A stretch of DNA of 64,000 nucleotides from positions 1-64,000 of the forward strand of contig CAMPBE010000004.1 in the NCBI GenBank assembly GCA_946636615.1, given 5' to 3'. This document shows, piece after piece, positions 35,045-44,752 of this stretch. Numbering within the stretch: the stretch's first letter is position 1; each line of letters opens with the position of its first letter. The stretch comes from an uncultured bacterium (GTDB taxonomy: Bacteria; Cyanobacteriota; Vampirovibrionia; Gastranaerophilales; Gastranaerophilaceae). A program made the translations under genes and the position numbers. A model generated the notes under the pieces. It had not been told where the DNA came from, searched no databases, and saw only the letters and a program-made list of their open reading frames with translations.

Positions 35045-36889
35045 TTACTCAACAGTAACTGATTTTGCAAGGTTTCTTGGTTGATCAACATCTTTTCCTA
35101 AAAATTCAGCAATATAGTATGCAATCAACTGTAGTGGAATCATTGCAATAATTGGGGAAAATATTTCCGGTACGTCAGGAACTCTTATAATATGCTCAAA
35201 AAGATGAGATAATTTTTCATCTTTAGAGTTTGTAAGAGCAATCATTCTGGCATTTCTTGCTTTTGCTTCTTCACTGTTAGAAAGCAACTTTTCATAAACA
35301 GATCCATTCATCAAAATAGACAAAACGGGCATTGTATCATCTAACATAGCTATAGGACCATGTTTTAATTCTCCTGCGGGATAACCTGTTGCGTTTATGT
35401 AACTAATTTCCTTTAATTTTAATGCACCTTCTAAAGCTGTCGGATAATTTATTCCTCTAGCAATATATATGAAATCTTTTGTATTTGCGTATACTCTGGC
35501 AACATTTTGAATATCTTCTTTATGTGCCAAAATTTGTTCAATTTTTTGCGGAAGAATCATTAATTCTGCTTTTAATGACGTCAAATCAGTTTTAGCCATA
35601 CTCTCTTTTACTTCAGACATATACAATGCCAATAGATAAAATGCCATAAGTTGTGCAATATATGATTTTGTAGCTGCAACAGAAACCTCAATACCTGCAT
35701 TTACAGGAATTAAACTATCCGCTTCCCGAGCCATAGCACTGTCAGGTCTGTTTGTTATTATTAGTATATGTGAACCTCTGGCTTTTGATTGTTTGATTGC
35801 AGTTAAAGTATCTGCAGTTTCACCTGATTGAGAAACTCCAATTACCAATGTATGTTCATCTGTAACGGTTTTTCTGTATATATATTCGCTTGAAGCTTCA
35901 ACGTCTACTGCAATTCCACAAAAACCTTCAATCAAATATTTTCCAATCATTGCGGCGTGTAATGATGTTCCGCAAGCAATAATCTGGATTCTGTTAAGGT
36001 TTTTAAGTGTTTCTTTTGTTAGTTTCACTTCGTCCAAAACGATATTTTCATCAGGGGCATGAAGCTTTCCGACTAAAATATTTCGGATAACATCAGGTTG
36101 TTCATGAATTTCTTTAAGCATAAAATGTTTATATCCCATTTTGCTTAGAGCTACAGGTTCCCAAGGTAATATTTCTGCCTTTGGCTCAATTTTATTTCCG
36201 TCAGCGTCAATTAATTCCATTTTTTCAGGAGTTAATGTTGCGATTTGATTATCATTTAAATAGACAGCTTTGTTAGTATGCTTAATAATTGCAGGAACGT
36301 CGGATGCTGCATAAAATTCATTAATTCCGACTCCAACAACTAACGGAGCATTACGCTTTGTTATCACTAGTTTTTGTTTGCAGTCTTTATGCATAACACA
36401 TAATGCATAAGCACCTTCAATTTCTTTTGACGCAAGCCTTACAGCTTCTGTTAAATTTTTACATTTGTCATATTTTTTTGCTACTAAATGTGCAACAACT
36501 TCTGTATCCGTTTCTGAACGGAAGATACAACCTGTTTTTATTAATTCTTCTTTAAGTTCTTTATAATTTTCAATAATTCCGTTATGAACTATTACCAATC
36601 CTCCGCAATTACAAGTGTGCGGATGCGCATTCAAAACTGTCGGAGCGCCGTGTGTTGCCCATCTGATATGACCTATACCCATTGTTGAAGAATTAAATTC
36701 ATTTTCATGTCCTTTTAATTCTTCTCTTAAATTTTGGAGTTTGCCAACAGCTTTGTATACACGAATTTCTTTTTCACACATAACTGCAATCCCAGAAGAA
36801 TCGTATCCTCTGTATTCAAGTTGTTCCAAACCATCCATTAATATATCTGTAACGGGTTTATAACCCACATATCCAACAATTCCGCACAT
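35045..36889 (-). CDS. glmS: Glutamine--fructose-6-phosphate aminotransferase
   Basis: Makes glucosamine-6-phosphate for peptidoglycan and LPS. The 614-aa protein starts MCGIVGYVG, with catalytic Cys2 after Met removal. The glutaminase domain includes 'HIRWATHGAPTVLNAHPH'; two SIS domains follow ('ACGTSLHAAMIGKYLIE', 'VSQSGETADTL', 'YIARGINYPTALEGALKLKEISY'), and the C-terminus is 'DQPRNLAKSVTVE'. Start context is AGAGGAAATTTATG. No glmS ribozyme motif is evident in the upstream gap. Confidence 0.97.
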   Translation of the reverse strand: MCGIVGYVGYKPVTDILMDGLEQLEYRGYDSSGIAVMCEKEIRVYKAVGKLQNLREELKGHENEFNSSTMGIGHIRWATHGAPTVLNAHPHTCNCGGLVIVHNGIIENYKELKEELIKTGCIFRSETDTEVVAHLVAKKYDKCKNLTEAVRLASKEIEGAYALCVMHKDCKQKLVITKRNAPLVVGVGINEFYAASDVPAIIKHTNKAVYLNDNQIATLTPEKMELIDADGNKIEPKAEILPWEPVALSKMGYKHFMLKEIHEQPDVIRNILVGKLHAPDENIVLDEVKLTKETLKNLNRIQIIACGTSLHAAMIGKYLIEGFCGIAVDVEASSEYIYRKTVTDEHTLVIGVSQSGETADTLTAIKQSKARGSHILIITNRPDSAMAREADSLIPVNAGIEVSVAATKSYIAQLMAFYLLALYMSEVKESMAKTDLTSLKAELMILPQKIEQILAHKEDIQNVARVYANTKDFIYIARGINYPTALEGALKLKEISYINATGYPAGELKHGPIAMLDDTMPVLSILMNGSVYEKLLSNSEEAKARNARMIALTNSKDEKLSHLFEHIIRVPDVPEIFSPIIAMIPLQLIAYYIAEFLGKDVDQPRNLAKSVTVE

Positions 36890-37023
36890 AAATTTCCTCT
36901 CTTATTATAAGAATATTATATCATAAAATTTTTATCCTTATATAATTTTAATCTCTTTACATTTAGTATAAATTAGGCAATTTCGCTTAAGATAAAAACT
37001 ATGTATAAGGTTAGGTAGTAATA

Positions 37024-37805
37024 ATGTATCATACTGTCTATTTTCAGGGAATCAAACGACGTCCTGTAAACCAACAACAAAATAACGGTTATGCCGAAAA
37101 TCCGTTTAAGCGAACGGATTACAAGCAAATTAACGAAATTTCGCCCACAGTAAATGCGGCATTATACTCATATGCCACACCAATTATGAGAAAGCCGTAT
37201 AAAAAAATGTCGTTAAACAACAATATTCTAAGGTTTAAAAAGGAAGGTAAAATAGAGGGTAAAGAAATAATATTAATTATTAAATAAAATATAGTGATAG
37301 TAACAGATTAGAGATAATTGAATTTAAAGATAACAGCAATAAACAAGCTTCGACAGAATGGTTAAACACCTGTGAAGGACTTTTATGTCATAATCAAAAG
37401 CAATATAATGATGATGAAGAAGAAGTTAAATTAATTGAATTTAATAAATTTAATACAATAATTACAACATACTTAGAAAAAAGTAAAATGAAATTTATCC
37501 AAAAAGATGCATTAAATCAAGAAAACTTTACAAAAGAGCATGTCACTGCATACACAAAGCCTGATGAATATATTGAGTATTTAGAGCAAAATGCAATTAA
37601 TTACAAAATAGATAATATAGATTGCAATGAAACTCAAAGAATAAACATAACTGAGTATGATAAATATGATAGAAAATCTCAATCAACCTGTTTTCAAAAG
37701 AATGGCGAACCTAGTGTTTTGCGTGAAATATATGAGTTGAACGGAATCCGTAAAAGATACGAATTTCAACCGGAAGGAACTTACGTAACATCATTTAGAT
37801 ATTAG
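37024..37805 (+). pseudogene. Frameshifted unknown gene (two track ORFs joined)
   Basis: The track lists ORFs at 37024-37287 and 37488-37805. The DNA between them is open in the second ORF's frame from 37284 and codes well ('NRLEIIEFKDNSNKQASTEW', 'EEVKLIEFNKF') but has no start codon. A single -1 shift in the A-rich run TTAAATAAAATA near 37282-37290 would join them into about 259 aa. The N-terminus 'MYHTVYFQGIKRRPVNQ' is preceded by TTAGGTAG. It may be a decayed gene, a sequencing error or a programmed frameshift. Function unknown. Confidence 0.65.
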
Positions 37806-37806
37806 A

Positions 37807-37835
37807 AGAACTTACTTATTAGGTAAGTTCTTTTT
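37807..37835 (+). terminator. Rho-independent terminator
   Basis: AGAACTTAC-TTATTAG-GTAAGTTCTTTTT follows the frameshifted gene. Confidence 0.85.
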
Positions 37836-37966
37836 CATTATTTTCTAAATGCTACTCATAATTGCTACATTGACAAGTTTTTTGTAACAAATAATTTACA
37901 CATTAACAAAAAAAATTTTTATAAGTTTTAATTCTTCTAAACTAAAACAAAAAGGAGAAAATATAT

Positions 37967-38551
37967 ATGTTAACAATTAATCCCATGAACAACAATTCAC
38001 AATCTTTCGGGATGGCTTATGATCCAATGAAAGGCGTTGATAGGAAGATTGTTTCACGCAAAATAGCCGAAGAAATACATGCATCAAATGCACCTGGAAT
38101 TATTAAAGAAGAATTAAAGCAAACAATAGAGGCTATCAAGGCTCTAAAAACACAAGTATTAACAGATGGTGATAAAGTAATAGTTCAACATCCGGTTACA
38201 AGTAAAGAATATGAAGTTTTAAATTATTCACCTTGGCATAATGATAAAGAATCAAAAAAAGTTATAAATTATTGTGTAAAAGAAATAAAAAAAGGCTTTA
38301 ATTTTGAAAATCCTGATAATAATGCCACAAATATTACTATTCGTTATGCGAAAGAAGCTACAGGCATAGGTTCTCCAGCTTGGGATGCTGCTTACGCCGG
38401 TTCTCCAATATTGCGTAAACATATTATAGCTAAAGAAATAGCAACGGATTTTGATAAACAGTTAGCCCAAAAAGTTGAAAAAGAAGCTGAATATGTAGCT
38501 AAAGAAAATGCTATTGATAAAACAGCAAATGAATTTGAAGCAATTATTTAA
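37967..38551 (+). CDS. Unknown protein with N-terminal QSFG segment
   Basis: 194 aa, strong AAGGAG ribosome site and its own terminator. The first 20 residues are Asn-rich with 'NNNSQSFGMAYDPMKG'. The remainder is mostly helical, with central beta segments ('DKVIVQHPVTSKEYEVLNYS') and 'GSPAWDAAYAGSPILRKHI'. No signal peptide. The Asn/Gln + S-F-G opening recalls the protein at 2368-2859. No known domain. Confidence 0.75.
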   Translation: MLTINPMNNNSQSFGMAYDPMKGVDRKIVSRKIAEEIHASNAPGIIKEELKQTIEAIKALKTQVLTDGDKVIVQHPVTSKEYEVLNYSPWHNDKESKKVINYCVKEIKKGFNFENPDNNATNITIRYAKEATGIGSPAWDAAYAGSPILRKHIIAKEIATDFDKQLAQKVEKEAEYVAKENAIDKTANEFEAII

Positions 38552-38574
38552 AATTTTAAATACCAATAATTACA

Positions 38575-38603
38575 AACGAAGTCCTAAATTTTAGGACTTC
38601 GTT
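38575..38603. terminator. Bidirectional terminator
   Basis: AACGAAGTCCTAAA-T-TTTAGGACTTCGTT, a perfect 14-bp inverted repeat followed by TTGTTTTATTTT, between convergent genes. Confidence 0.88.
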
Positions 38604-38608
38604 TTGTT

Positions 38609-41206
38609 TTATTTTCTAAATACTATTTCATCATTTTCAACATCGATTTTTACTTTATCACCCCGTAAGAATTTCTGTGCCAAAATTTCTTTTGAAAGAG
38701 GATTTTCAATCATCTGACGAATTACTCTTTTTAACGGTCTTGCACCATAAACAGGATTAAATCCTCTTGTTGCAAGAAATTCCTTCGCATCATCCGTTAT
38801 CTCAAAATCAATTTCTTGATCTTTCAAAAGATTTCTCAAATAATCCATCTGGATATCTACAATATGTGTCAAATCTTGCATATTCAGCGCTTTAAAGAAT
38901 ATCGTTTCATCAATTCTGTTCAAAAATTCAGGTTTGAATTTTGTTCTCAAAACTTCCAACACCTTATCTTTTGTTTCTTCAAAATTGGACTGAGAAACCA
39001 TGGCATTCAAAGTGTTTTCAAGGATTATATCGCTTCCTATGTTTGATGTCATAATTATAAGTGTATTTTTGAAGTCAATAGTTCTTCCTTTCGAATCAGT
39101 TAATCTGCCGTCATCAAAGATTTGAAGCATAATGTTGAATACATCAGGGTGAGCTTTTTCTATTTCGTCAAAAAGTACAACCGAATATGGCTTACGTCTG
39201 ACAGCCTCTGTTAATTGACCGCCCTCATCATAGCCAACATACCCCGGAGGCGCACCAACCAAACGTGAAACATTGTGTTTTTCCATATATTCAGACATAT
39301 CGATACGAATCAATGCATCTTCATCGTTGAACATGAATTCTGCTAAAGATTTTGCAAGTTCAGTTTTTCCAACTCCCGTAGGTCCTAAGAATAAGAATGT
39401 TCCGATTGGTCTTTTAGGATCTTTTAAACCGGAGCGCGCACGACGAATCGCATCAGAAACGGTATTGACAGCTTCATCCTGCCCGATAAGTCGTTTGTGT
39501 AAAATTTCTTCCATATTAAGAAGTTTTTGTTTTTCGCTCTCTACAAGTTTTGTAACAGGAATTCCTGTCCATTTGCTGACAACATTTGCAATATCTTCAT
39601 CATCTATTTCTTCTTTTAATAGCTTATTCTCTGTTTTTTCTTTATTTTGAGCGGCTTTTAATTGTTTTTCAAGTTCAAGAAGTTTTCCGTATTTAAGTTC
39701 TGCTGCAGTTTGAAGGTCAGTGTTTCTTTCCGCTTCTTCAATTTTGTTACGAACCTTTTCAATTTCTTCTTTTATGCCTGCTTCACCTGTGATTGAGGCT
39801 TTTTCTTGTTCCCATTGAGCTTTTAGTTTGTCAATTTTTTCTTCTAGTTCATTTATTTGTTTTGTTAAATCTTCAACTTTTGCTCTTGCGTCAGAATCAT
39901 CTTCTTTTTTCAGTGCTTCTCTTTCAATTTCAAGCTGAATTTTTTGTCTAAACATTTTATCAATTTCTTCAGGCATAGAGTCAATTTCTATACGTAAAGA
40001 TGAAGCTGCTTCATCAATCAAGTCAATAGCTTTATCCGGTAAAAACCTGTCCGTAATATACCTGTCAGAGAGTTTTGCGGCTGCAATAAGTGCACTATCT
40101 AAAATACGAATTCCATGATGAACTTCATATTTTTCTTTCAAACCTCTCAAAATTGATATTGTATCTTCAACGGAAGGCTCTCCAACCAAAACAGGTTGAA
40201 AACGTCTTTCTAGTGCCGGATCTTTTTCTATGTATTTTCTGTATTCATTTACTGTTGTTGCTCCGATTGTTCTTAGAACCCCTCTGGCAAGCATTGGCTT
40301 CAATAGATTACCTGCATCCATAGAACCCTCTGTTGCACCTGCACCGACAACTGTATGCAATTCATCAATAAACATAACTATTTCACCGTTGGAATCTTCA
40401 ACTTCTTTCAAAACAGCTTTAAGACGTTCTTCAAATTCACCTCTAAATTTTGCACCCGCAACAAGCGCACCCATATCAAGAGATACAAGTTTTACGTTTT
40501 TAAGACTTTCCGGAACATCTCCTCTTACTATTCTTTGTGCTAAGCCTTCAACGATAGCAGTTTTACCGACTCCGGGCTCTCCTATAAGAACGGGATTGTT
40601 TTTTGTACGTCTGTTTAAGACTTGTATAATTCTGCGAACTTCTTCATCTCGCCCGATAACGGGATCAAGCTTTCCTTTTCTTGCTCTTTCTGTTAAATCA
40701 GTTGAAAATTTTTCAAGAGCTTTCATGTTTTCTTCAGCATTTTTATTATCCACTTTTTTATTACCTCTTATGTTTTTCATAGCCTTTAATACTGCATTTG
40801 AATCAACTCTGTTTTCTTTGAGTATTTTTTGAATATTACTGTTCTCTAATTTTGTCATTGCAAGAAGAATTGATTCGATTCCTATATATTCGTCTTTTAA
40901 TTCTTCAGCTTGTTTTTCCGCTAAATCAAGCAAACAGTATGTGTTATTTGAAAAGAATATCTGTCCATTTGGCGGAGATGAAATTGTCGGGAGTGATTTT
41001 ATAACACTCGCTATTTGTTTTACAAAATTTTCGTTAATGAGTTTAAGTTCGTTGAGATAATCCCTTATTATTCCGTTATCTTTAATCATGGCAAGCATTA
41101 TATGCTCAGGTTCAAGCTGAGAATTTTTGTGTTCGTTCATACATGCACCTGCTGAACTTAAAATTTCCTGAGAATAATTTGTAAATTTGTCAAAATCCAT
41201 ATACAT
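38609..41206 (-). CDS. clpB: ATP-dependent chaperone ClpB
   Basis: Disaggregates proteins with DnaK. The 865-aa protein has the N-domain repeats, AAA1 with Walker A '[13 protein letters not shown]', the long coiled-coil middle domain (about 400-530, '[16 protein letters not shown]'), and AAA2 with '[19 protein letters not shown]' plus '[22 protein letters not shown]'. The middle domain separates it from ClpA and ClpC. No CIRCE palindrome is visible upstream. The 200-aa antisense ORF inside it is a shadow. Confidence 0.97.
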   Translation of the reverse strand: MYMDFDKFTNYSQEILSSAGACMNEHKNSQLEPEHIMLAMIKDNGIIRDYLNELKLINENFVKQIASVIKSLPTISSPPNGQIFFSNNTYCLLDLAEKQAEELKDEYIGIESILLAMTKLENSNIQKILKENRVDSNAVLKAMKNIRGNKKVDNKNAEENMKALEKFSTDLTERARKGKLDPVIGRDEEVRRIIQVLNRRTKNNPVLIGEPGVGKTAIVEGLAQRIVRGDVPESLKNVKLVSLDMGALVAGAKFRGEFEERLKAVLKEVEDSNGEIVMFIDELHTVVGAGATEGSMDAGNLLKPMLARGVLRTIGATTVNEYRKYIEKDPALERRFQPVLVGEPSVEDTISILRGLKEKYEVHHGIRILDSALIAAAKLSDRYITDRFLPDKAIDLIDEAASSLRIEIDSMPEEIDKMFRQKIQLEIEREALKKEDDSDARAKVEDLTKQINELEEKIDKLKAQWEQEKASITGEAGIKEEIEKVRNKIEEAERNTDLQTAAELKYGKLLELEKQLKAAQNKEKTENKLLKEEIDDEDIANVVSKWTGIPVTKLVESEKQKLLNMEEILHKRLIGQDEAVNTVSDAIRRARSGLKDPKRPIGTFLFLGPTGVGKTELAKSLAEFMFNDEDALIRIDMSEYMEKHNVSRLVGAPPGYVGYDEGGQLTEAVRRKPYSVVLFDEIEKAHPDVFNIMLQIFDDGRLTDSKGRTIDFKNTLIIMTSNIGSDIILENTLNAMVSQSNFEETKDKVLEVLRTKFKPEFLNRIDETIFFKALNMQDLTHIVDIQMDYLRNLLKDQEIDFEITDDAKEFLATRGFNPVYGARPLKRVIRQMIENPLSKEILAQKFLRGDKVKIDVENDEIVFRK

Positions 41207-41292
41207 AACTCCTTATGTATTTATAATAACTCTATTTTTCAATAAATCATGAAAATTAATGAATAATTAATTATTTAAATAAAACAAAACTG

Positions 41293-41321
41293 TTGACATT
41301 GATTTTTGTTTATCATAGAAT
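41293..41321 (+). promoter_or_regulatory. Strong promoter of tRNA-Glu
   Basis: A consensus TTGACA, an exact 17-nt spacer and TAGAAT end 17 nt before the mature tRNA 5' end. Confidence 0.85.
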
Positions 41322-41338
41322 TGAACTTGTCGAAATAA

Positions 41339-41414
41339 GCCCCCATCGTCTAGAGGCCTAGGACAACACCCTTTCACGGTGTAGACAGCGATTCGAATTC
41401 GCTTGGGGGTACCA
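41339..41414 (+). tRNA. tRNA-Glu (anticodon TTC)
   Basis: GCCCCCATCGTCTAGAGGCC begins a 76-nt tRNA with anticodon stem-loop CACCCTTTCACGGTG (TTC), T-arm GATTCGAATTC, acceptor end TGGGGGT, discriminator A and encoded CCA. The 5' part is the form typical of cyanobacterial and plastid tRNA-Glu. Confidence 0.96.
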
Positions 41415-41425
41415 TATAAATAACA

Positions 41426-41448
41426 AGAGGGTTCTAGCCCTCTTTTTT
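41426..41448 (+). terminator. Terminator of tRNA-Glu
   Basis: AGAGGG-TTCTAG-CCCTCTTTTTT, 11 nt after the tRNA. Confidence 0.9.
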
Positions 41449-41752
41449 AATGCAAAATATTGATATATAAGGGTTTGAGGAGTGTTGCATTAAAAGTATT
41501 GTAAATAAAGGGTTTTGCCTATATAGAATTTACGTTTTTGTTCATTTTTTGCTAAATTTACCCCTTGCAGTCACGCTTGCAGTCACAAAAATTTTTCTCC
41601 AGAAAATTAAAGGGTTGAAATTCAATAAAATCAACTATTTCCTATTTTGATAGCCCAAATAGGGACTTTAATAGGTGTTATTGGTTTGGTATATTTAATA
41701 ATCTTGCCACTATAACAATACTTCATGATAATATTAAAACGGAGCTATAATC
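41449..41752. other. Gene-free gap after tRNA-Glu with short direct repeat
   Basis: About 300 nt without a supported gene. It contains CTTGCAGTCAC twice (41564-41574 and 41576-41586) and a 7-bp inverted repeat CCTATTT..AAATAGG (41641-41663). The minus strand around the direct repeat reads 'KIFVTASVTARGKFSKK' before a stop, which could be the last codons of a lost gene such as an integrase, but this is weak. The final part holds the ribosome site (CGGAG) of the next gene. Confidence 0.4.
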
Positions 41753-42637
41753 ATGAAAACATTTACCACAAAAGGTTATATCAACGCTATTCTTGCGGCA
41801 GTAAGCTACGGAACAAATCCGCTCTTTGCCCTGCCAATGTATTCTCAAGGATTTGGGGTTAATTCTGTGCTTTTTTACAGGTATTTGTTTGCAGTTTTGA
41901 TATATGGATTATGGCTTAAATTATTTAAACACACATCTTTTAAAATATCTTTAAAAGAATTATTTATATTGTTTATATTTGGGATAATATTTTCTCTTTC
42001 ATCCGTATTTTTATTCGGAGCTTTTACATATATACCATCGGGTTTAGCGTGTACAATTTTGTTTGCGTATCCGCTGATCGTAGCATTAATTTCAAAAATA
42101 TTTTTTAATGAGCATTTACCAAAAATCATTTGGCTTGCTCTTTGCTTTGTAATATTGGGAATAATGTTGTTATATGATGGCGGAACAAATAATTTAAATA
42201 TAAAAGGTGTTGTTTTAGTACTTTTATCAGCATTTGCTTACGCTGTTTATATGGTAGGAGTAAAACAAGTAAAGACAATCAGACATATAAAGCCTGATAA
42301 ATTAACTTTTTATGTTATGTTGTTCGGTTTGAGTGTTTATATATGGAATTTAAAATTTTGTACGGAACTGCAACCTCTTAACAGTTTATTCACTTTGCTG
42401 TGTGCATTTGGGCTTGCAATATTCCCAACTATAATTTCTCTTGAAACAATTACATTTGGAATAAAATTTATCGGAGCGACAAAAACAGCCATAATAGGTG
42501 CGTTAGAACCATTAACAGCATTATTTTTCGGAGTTCTGCTTTTTGGAGAAACTCTTACTTTTAAAATATTTTGCGGAATAGGATTAATTTTATCAGGTGT
42601 AATTTTGGTTATTTTACATAAAAATAAAAACTCGTAA
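41753..42637 (+). CDS. EamA/DMT-family transporter
   Basis: 294 aa with ten TM segments in two EamA repeats. The first repeat includes 'LAAVSYGTNPLFALPMYSQG' and 'GAFTYIPSGLACTILFAYPLIVALIS'; the second includes 'GVVLVLLSAFAYAVYMVGVKQV' and 'GALEPLTALFFGVLLFGETLT'. Such proteins export or import small metabolites; the substrate is unknown. An ACGGAG ribosome site precedes the ATG. Confidence 0.9.
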   Translation: MKTFTTKGYINAILAAVSYGTNPLFALPMYSQGFGVNSVLFYRYLFAVLIYGLWLKLFKHTSFKISLKELFILFIFGIIFSLSSVFLFGAFTYIPSGLACTILFAYPLIVALISKIFFNEHLPKIIWLALCFVILGIMLLYDGGTNNLNIKGVVLVLLSAFAYAVYMVGVKQVKTIRHIKPDKLTFYVMLFGLSVYIWNLKFCTELQPLNSLFTLLCAFGLAIFPTIISLETITFGIKFIGATKTAIIGALEPLTALFFGVLLFGETLTFKIFCGIGLILSGVILVILHKNKNS

Positions 42638-42704
42638 TTTCTTACTTTTAAATAGCGATTCCATACACTTAGAAAACTTAAGGTTTCTGTTCATTAGCCA
42701 TTTT

Positions 42705-43510
42705 TTATTGTTTGATTTTATATTTCATGCCTAATTTTATTATTCTGTTCAATATTGAAATTGGTAAATATGAAAATATTTCTGCAAATTTTGCATCTAT
42801 TCCAACCGTATAAGAAGGTTTTGGATTTGTCATAGCATCTATCTTTACAATTTTTTTAACTACCTTATTGACAGACAATCCATTTTGCCCATTTCGTTTT
42901 GCATTAGCAACCATAAAGCGCATTTCTTTTTCATAATTTTTTGCAGATTTAATTGAATCCTGATTAAGTTCTATTGATTTTTCCCAAAGTGGAGTTGCTA
43001 TAACTCCGGGCTTCACTGAAACTATTTTTACATTTGATTCAAGACTCATAGCGTTAAACAATATATCTAAAGCTCTTTTTGATGCGCAATAAGGAGAGAT
43101 AAAAGGGAATATACCAAAACTTGCCATAGAGCTAATGTTAATTATCTTACCTTTTTTTAAAATTGGTAATAACTTTTGAGTAAAGTCAAGGTGCGAAAAT
43201 GTATTTATATCAAACTGTTTTTTATATCTTTAACAGGCAACATTTCTATTGCTCCTGCAACCACGCAACCTGCAACATTTATTAACGTATCAACTTTATT
43301 AGTTTGCGACATAATAAAACCTGCAGCATCGGCAATTGAATTTTCATTTTCCATATCAATATAAAACGGAATTGCACCAATTTCTTTTAATTCATTTTCA
43401 TACTTTCTATTTCTAAAGCCTGCAAAAACCTTATTATCTTTAGAAAAATATTTAACAAGTGCCTTCCCTATACCGGAAGTAGCTCCGGTTATAACATATA
43501 TCTTTTCCAT
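42705..43510 (-). pseudogene. Short-chain dehydrogenase split by one-base frameshift
   Basis: Two track ORFs (43205-43510 and 42705-43127) are halves of one SDR. The first has the NAD(P) motif 'TGATSGIGKA' and 'NVAG'; the second has 'ISSMASFG' and the catalytic YCASK. The DNA between reads on as 'QFDINTFSHLDFTQKLLPI' in the second frame. One missing A in the run of six at 43218-43223 (minus-strand AAAAAA) explains the break. The rest is intact, so the mutation is recent, phase-variable, or a sequencing error. As written it would not yield an active enzyme. Confidence 0.85.
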
Positions 43511-43523
43511 AAAATTCCTATTT

Positions 43524-44744
43524 TTATTCTGACATGTATGATTGGAACAAAGGTAAATATAGCGCTAAAGCAAGAGTTAATACGATACTACCAATAACAA
43601 TAAGCATTATTGGCTCAATCATCTTCGTCATAGTATCAATAATACCATCAAGTTTTTTATCAATATACGCAGTTGCCTGCATTAGCATATCACCCAAACG
43701 TCCTGATTGTTCACCAGTTGCAATCATAAACAAAATCATCTTAGGCATTACACGAGTAGTTCTCAATGATACAGAAAGATGTTGACCTTGTTGAACCTTT
43801 TCAGTAGCTGTCTCAATTTTTTGCTTTAAAGTATAATTCGTAAGAGTCATATTTGCAAGATATAGACATTCTATAATCGGAACACCGGCATCATATGCAA
43901 CTTGCATTACAGCTACAAAGTTTGCAAAATTTGAAAACTGTATCAAATCAGTTAAAACCGGTATTTTCAATACCCACTCATCAATTTTTCTTTTAGATGG
44001 CTGCCACCTGAACAAAAACGTAATCGCACCAACAATAGAACCAATAATAATAGGTACCAAAAACCAATATGACTTTAGAAATATTCCGGCACTCATTAAT
44101 GTCGCTGTAATCCAAGGTAACTCTTTACCCATATTTTCAAACATATCTTTAAATACAGGGAATACAAACATTAACATGACAAGTACAATCAATACAGCCA
44201 AAACAATAACGAACATCGGATACATCAATGTACCTATAACTTTACTTCTAATATTAGACTCTTTTGTTTGCAACTCTAATAAACGTTCTAATGTTTTTTC
44301 CAATTCACCTGAATCTTCACCGGCTTTTACAAGACCAATGTATATTTGTCCAAATTGTTCAGGATATTTAGCAATAGTATCTGCAAAAGTAGCACCTTGC
44401 ATAATTTGTCTTCGAAGTTCTCTGGCAACTAATCTTACTTTTAATTTTGCAGCATCATTTTCAATAAACATTAAAGATTCAATGATAGGAATACCCGACT
44501 GCGCAAGAATTTGAAGTGTTGATGTAAAATCAATTCTATCCTGCAATCCTAGCCTTTTAATTTGTCCTTTTTGCTGATTAGGATCTTTCTTTTCATCTTT
44601 TTGAGATTTTTCTTCATACACCTTTGTTGGAAGAAATCCTAATTTACGGATATTTTCCCTTGCTTCTCTCAAATCATTTGCATCGACTTTACCTTTTACA
44701 ATATCCCTATTATTTTTTAACGCTATATAATTATATATTGTCAT
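43524..44744 (-). CDS. pilC: Type IV pilus inner-membrane platform protein PilC/GspF
   Basis: The platform protein couples the assembly ATPase to pilin insertion. The 406-aa protein has two GspF domains: 'FTSTLQILAQSGIPIIESL' with 'GATFADTIAKYPEQFGQIYIGLVKAGEDSG', and 'FANFVAVMQVAYDAGVPIIECLYLAN' with 'PKMILFMIATGEQSGRLGDML'. Three long hydrophobic stretches are visible. It begins 8 nt after the pilB stop, as in an operon. Confidence 0.95.
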   Translation of the reverse strand: MTIYNYIALKNNRDIVKGKVDANDLREARENIRKLGFLPTKVYEEKSQKDEKKDPNQQKGQIKRLGLQDRIDFTSTLQILAQSGIPIIESLMFIENDAAKLKVRLVARELRRQIMQGATFADTIAKYPEQFGQIYIGLVKAGEDSGELEKTLERLLELQTKESNIRSKVIGTLMYPMFVIVLAVLIVLVMLMFVFPVFKDMFENMGKELPWITATLMSAGIFLKSYWFLVPIIIGSIVGAITFLFRWQPSKRKIDEWVLKIPVLTDLIQFSNFANFVAVMQVAYDAGVPIIECLYLANMTLTNYTLKQKIETATEKVQQGQHLSVSLRTTRVMPKMILFMIATGEQSGRLGDMLMQATAYIDKKLDGIIDTMTKMIEPIMLIVIGSIVLTLALALYLPLFQSYMSE

Positions 44745-44752
44745 AACAACTC

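Noticed and set aside
40230-40832. 200-aa plus-strand ORF inside clpB
   Set aside because: Antisense to strongly conserved AAA+ sequence; its residues are Ser/Ala/Pro-rich shadow text and it lacks a ribosome site.
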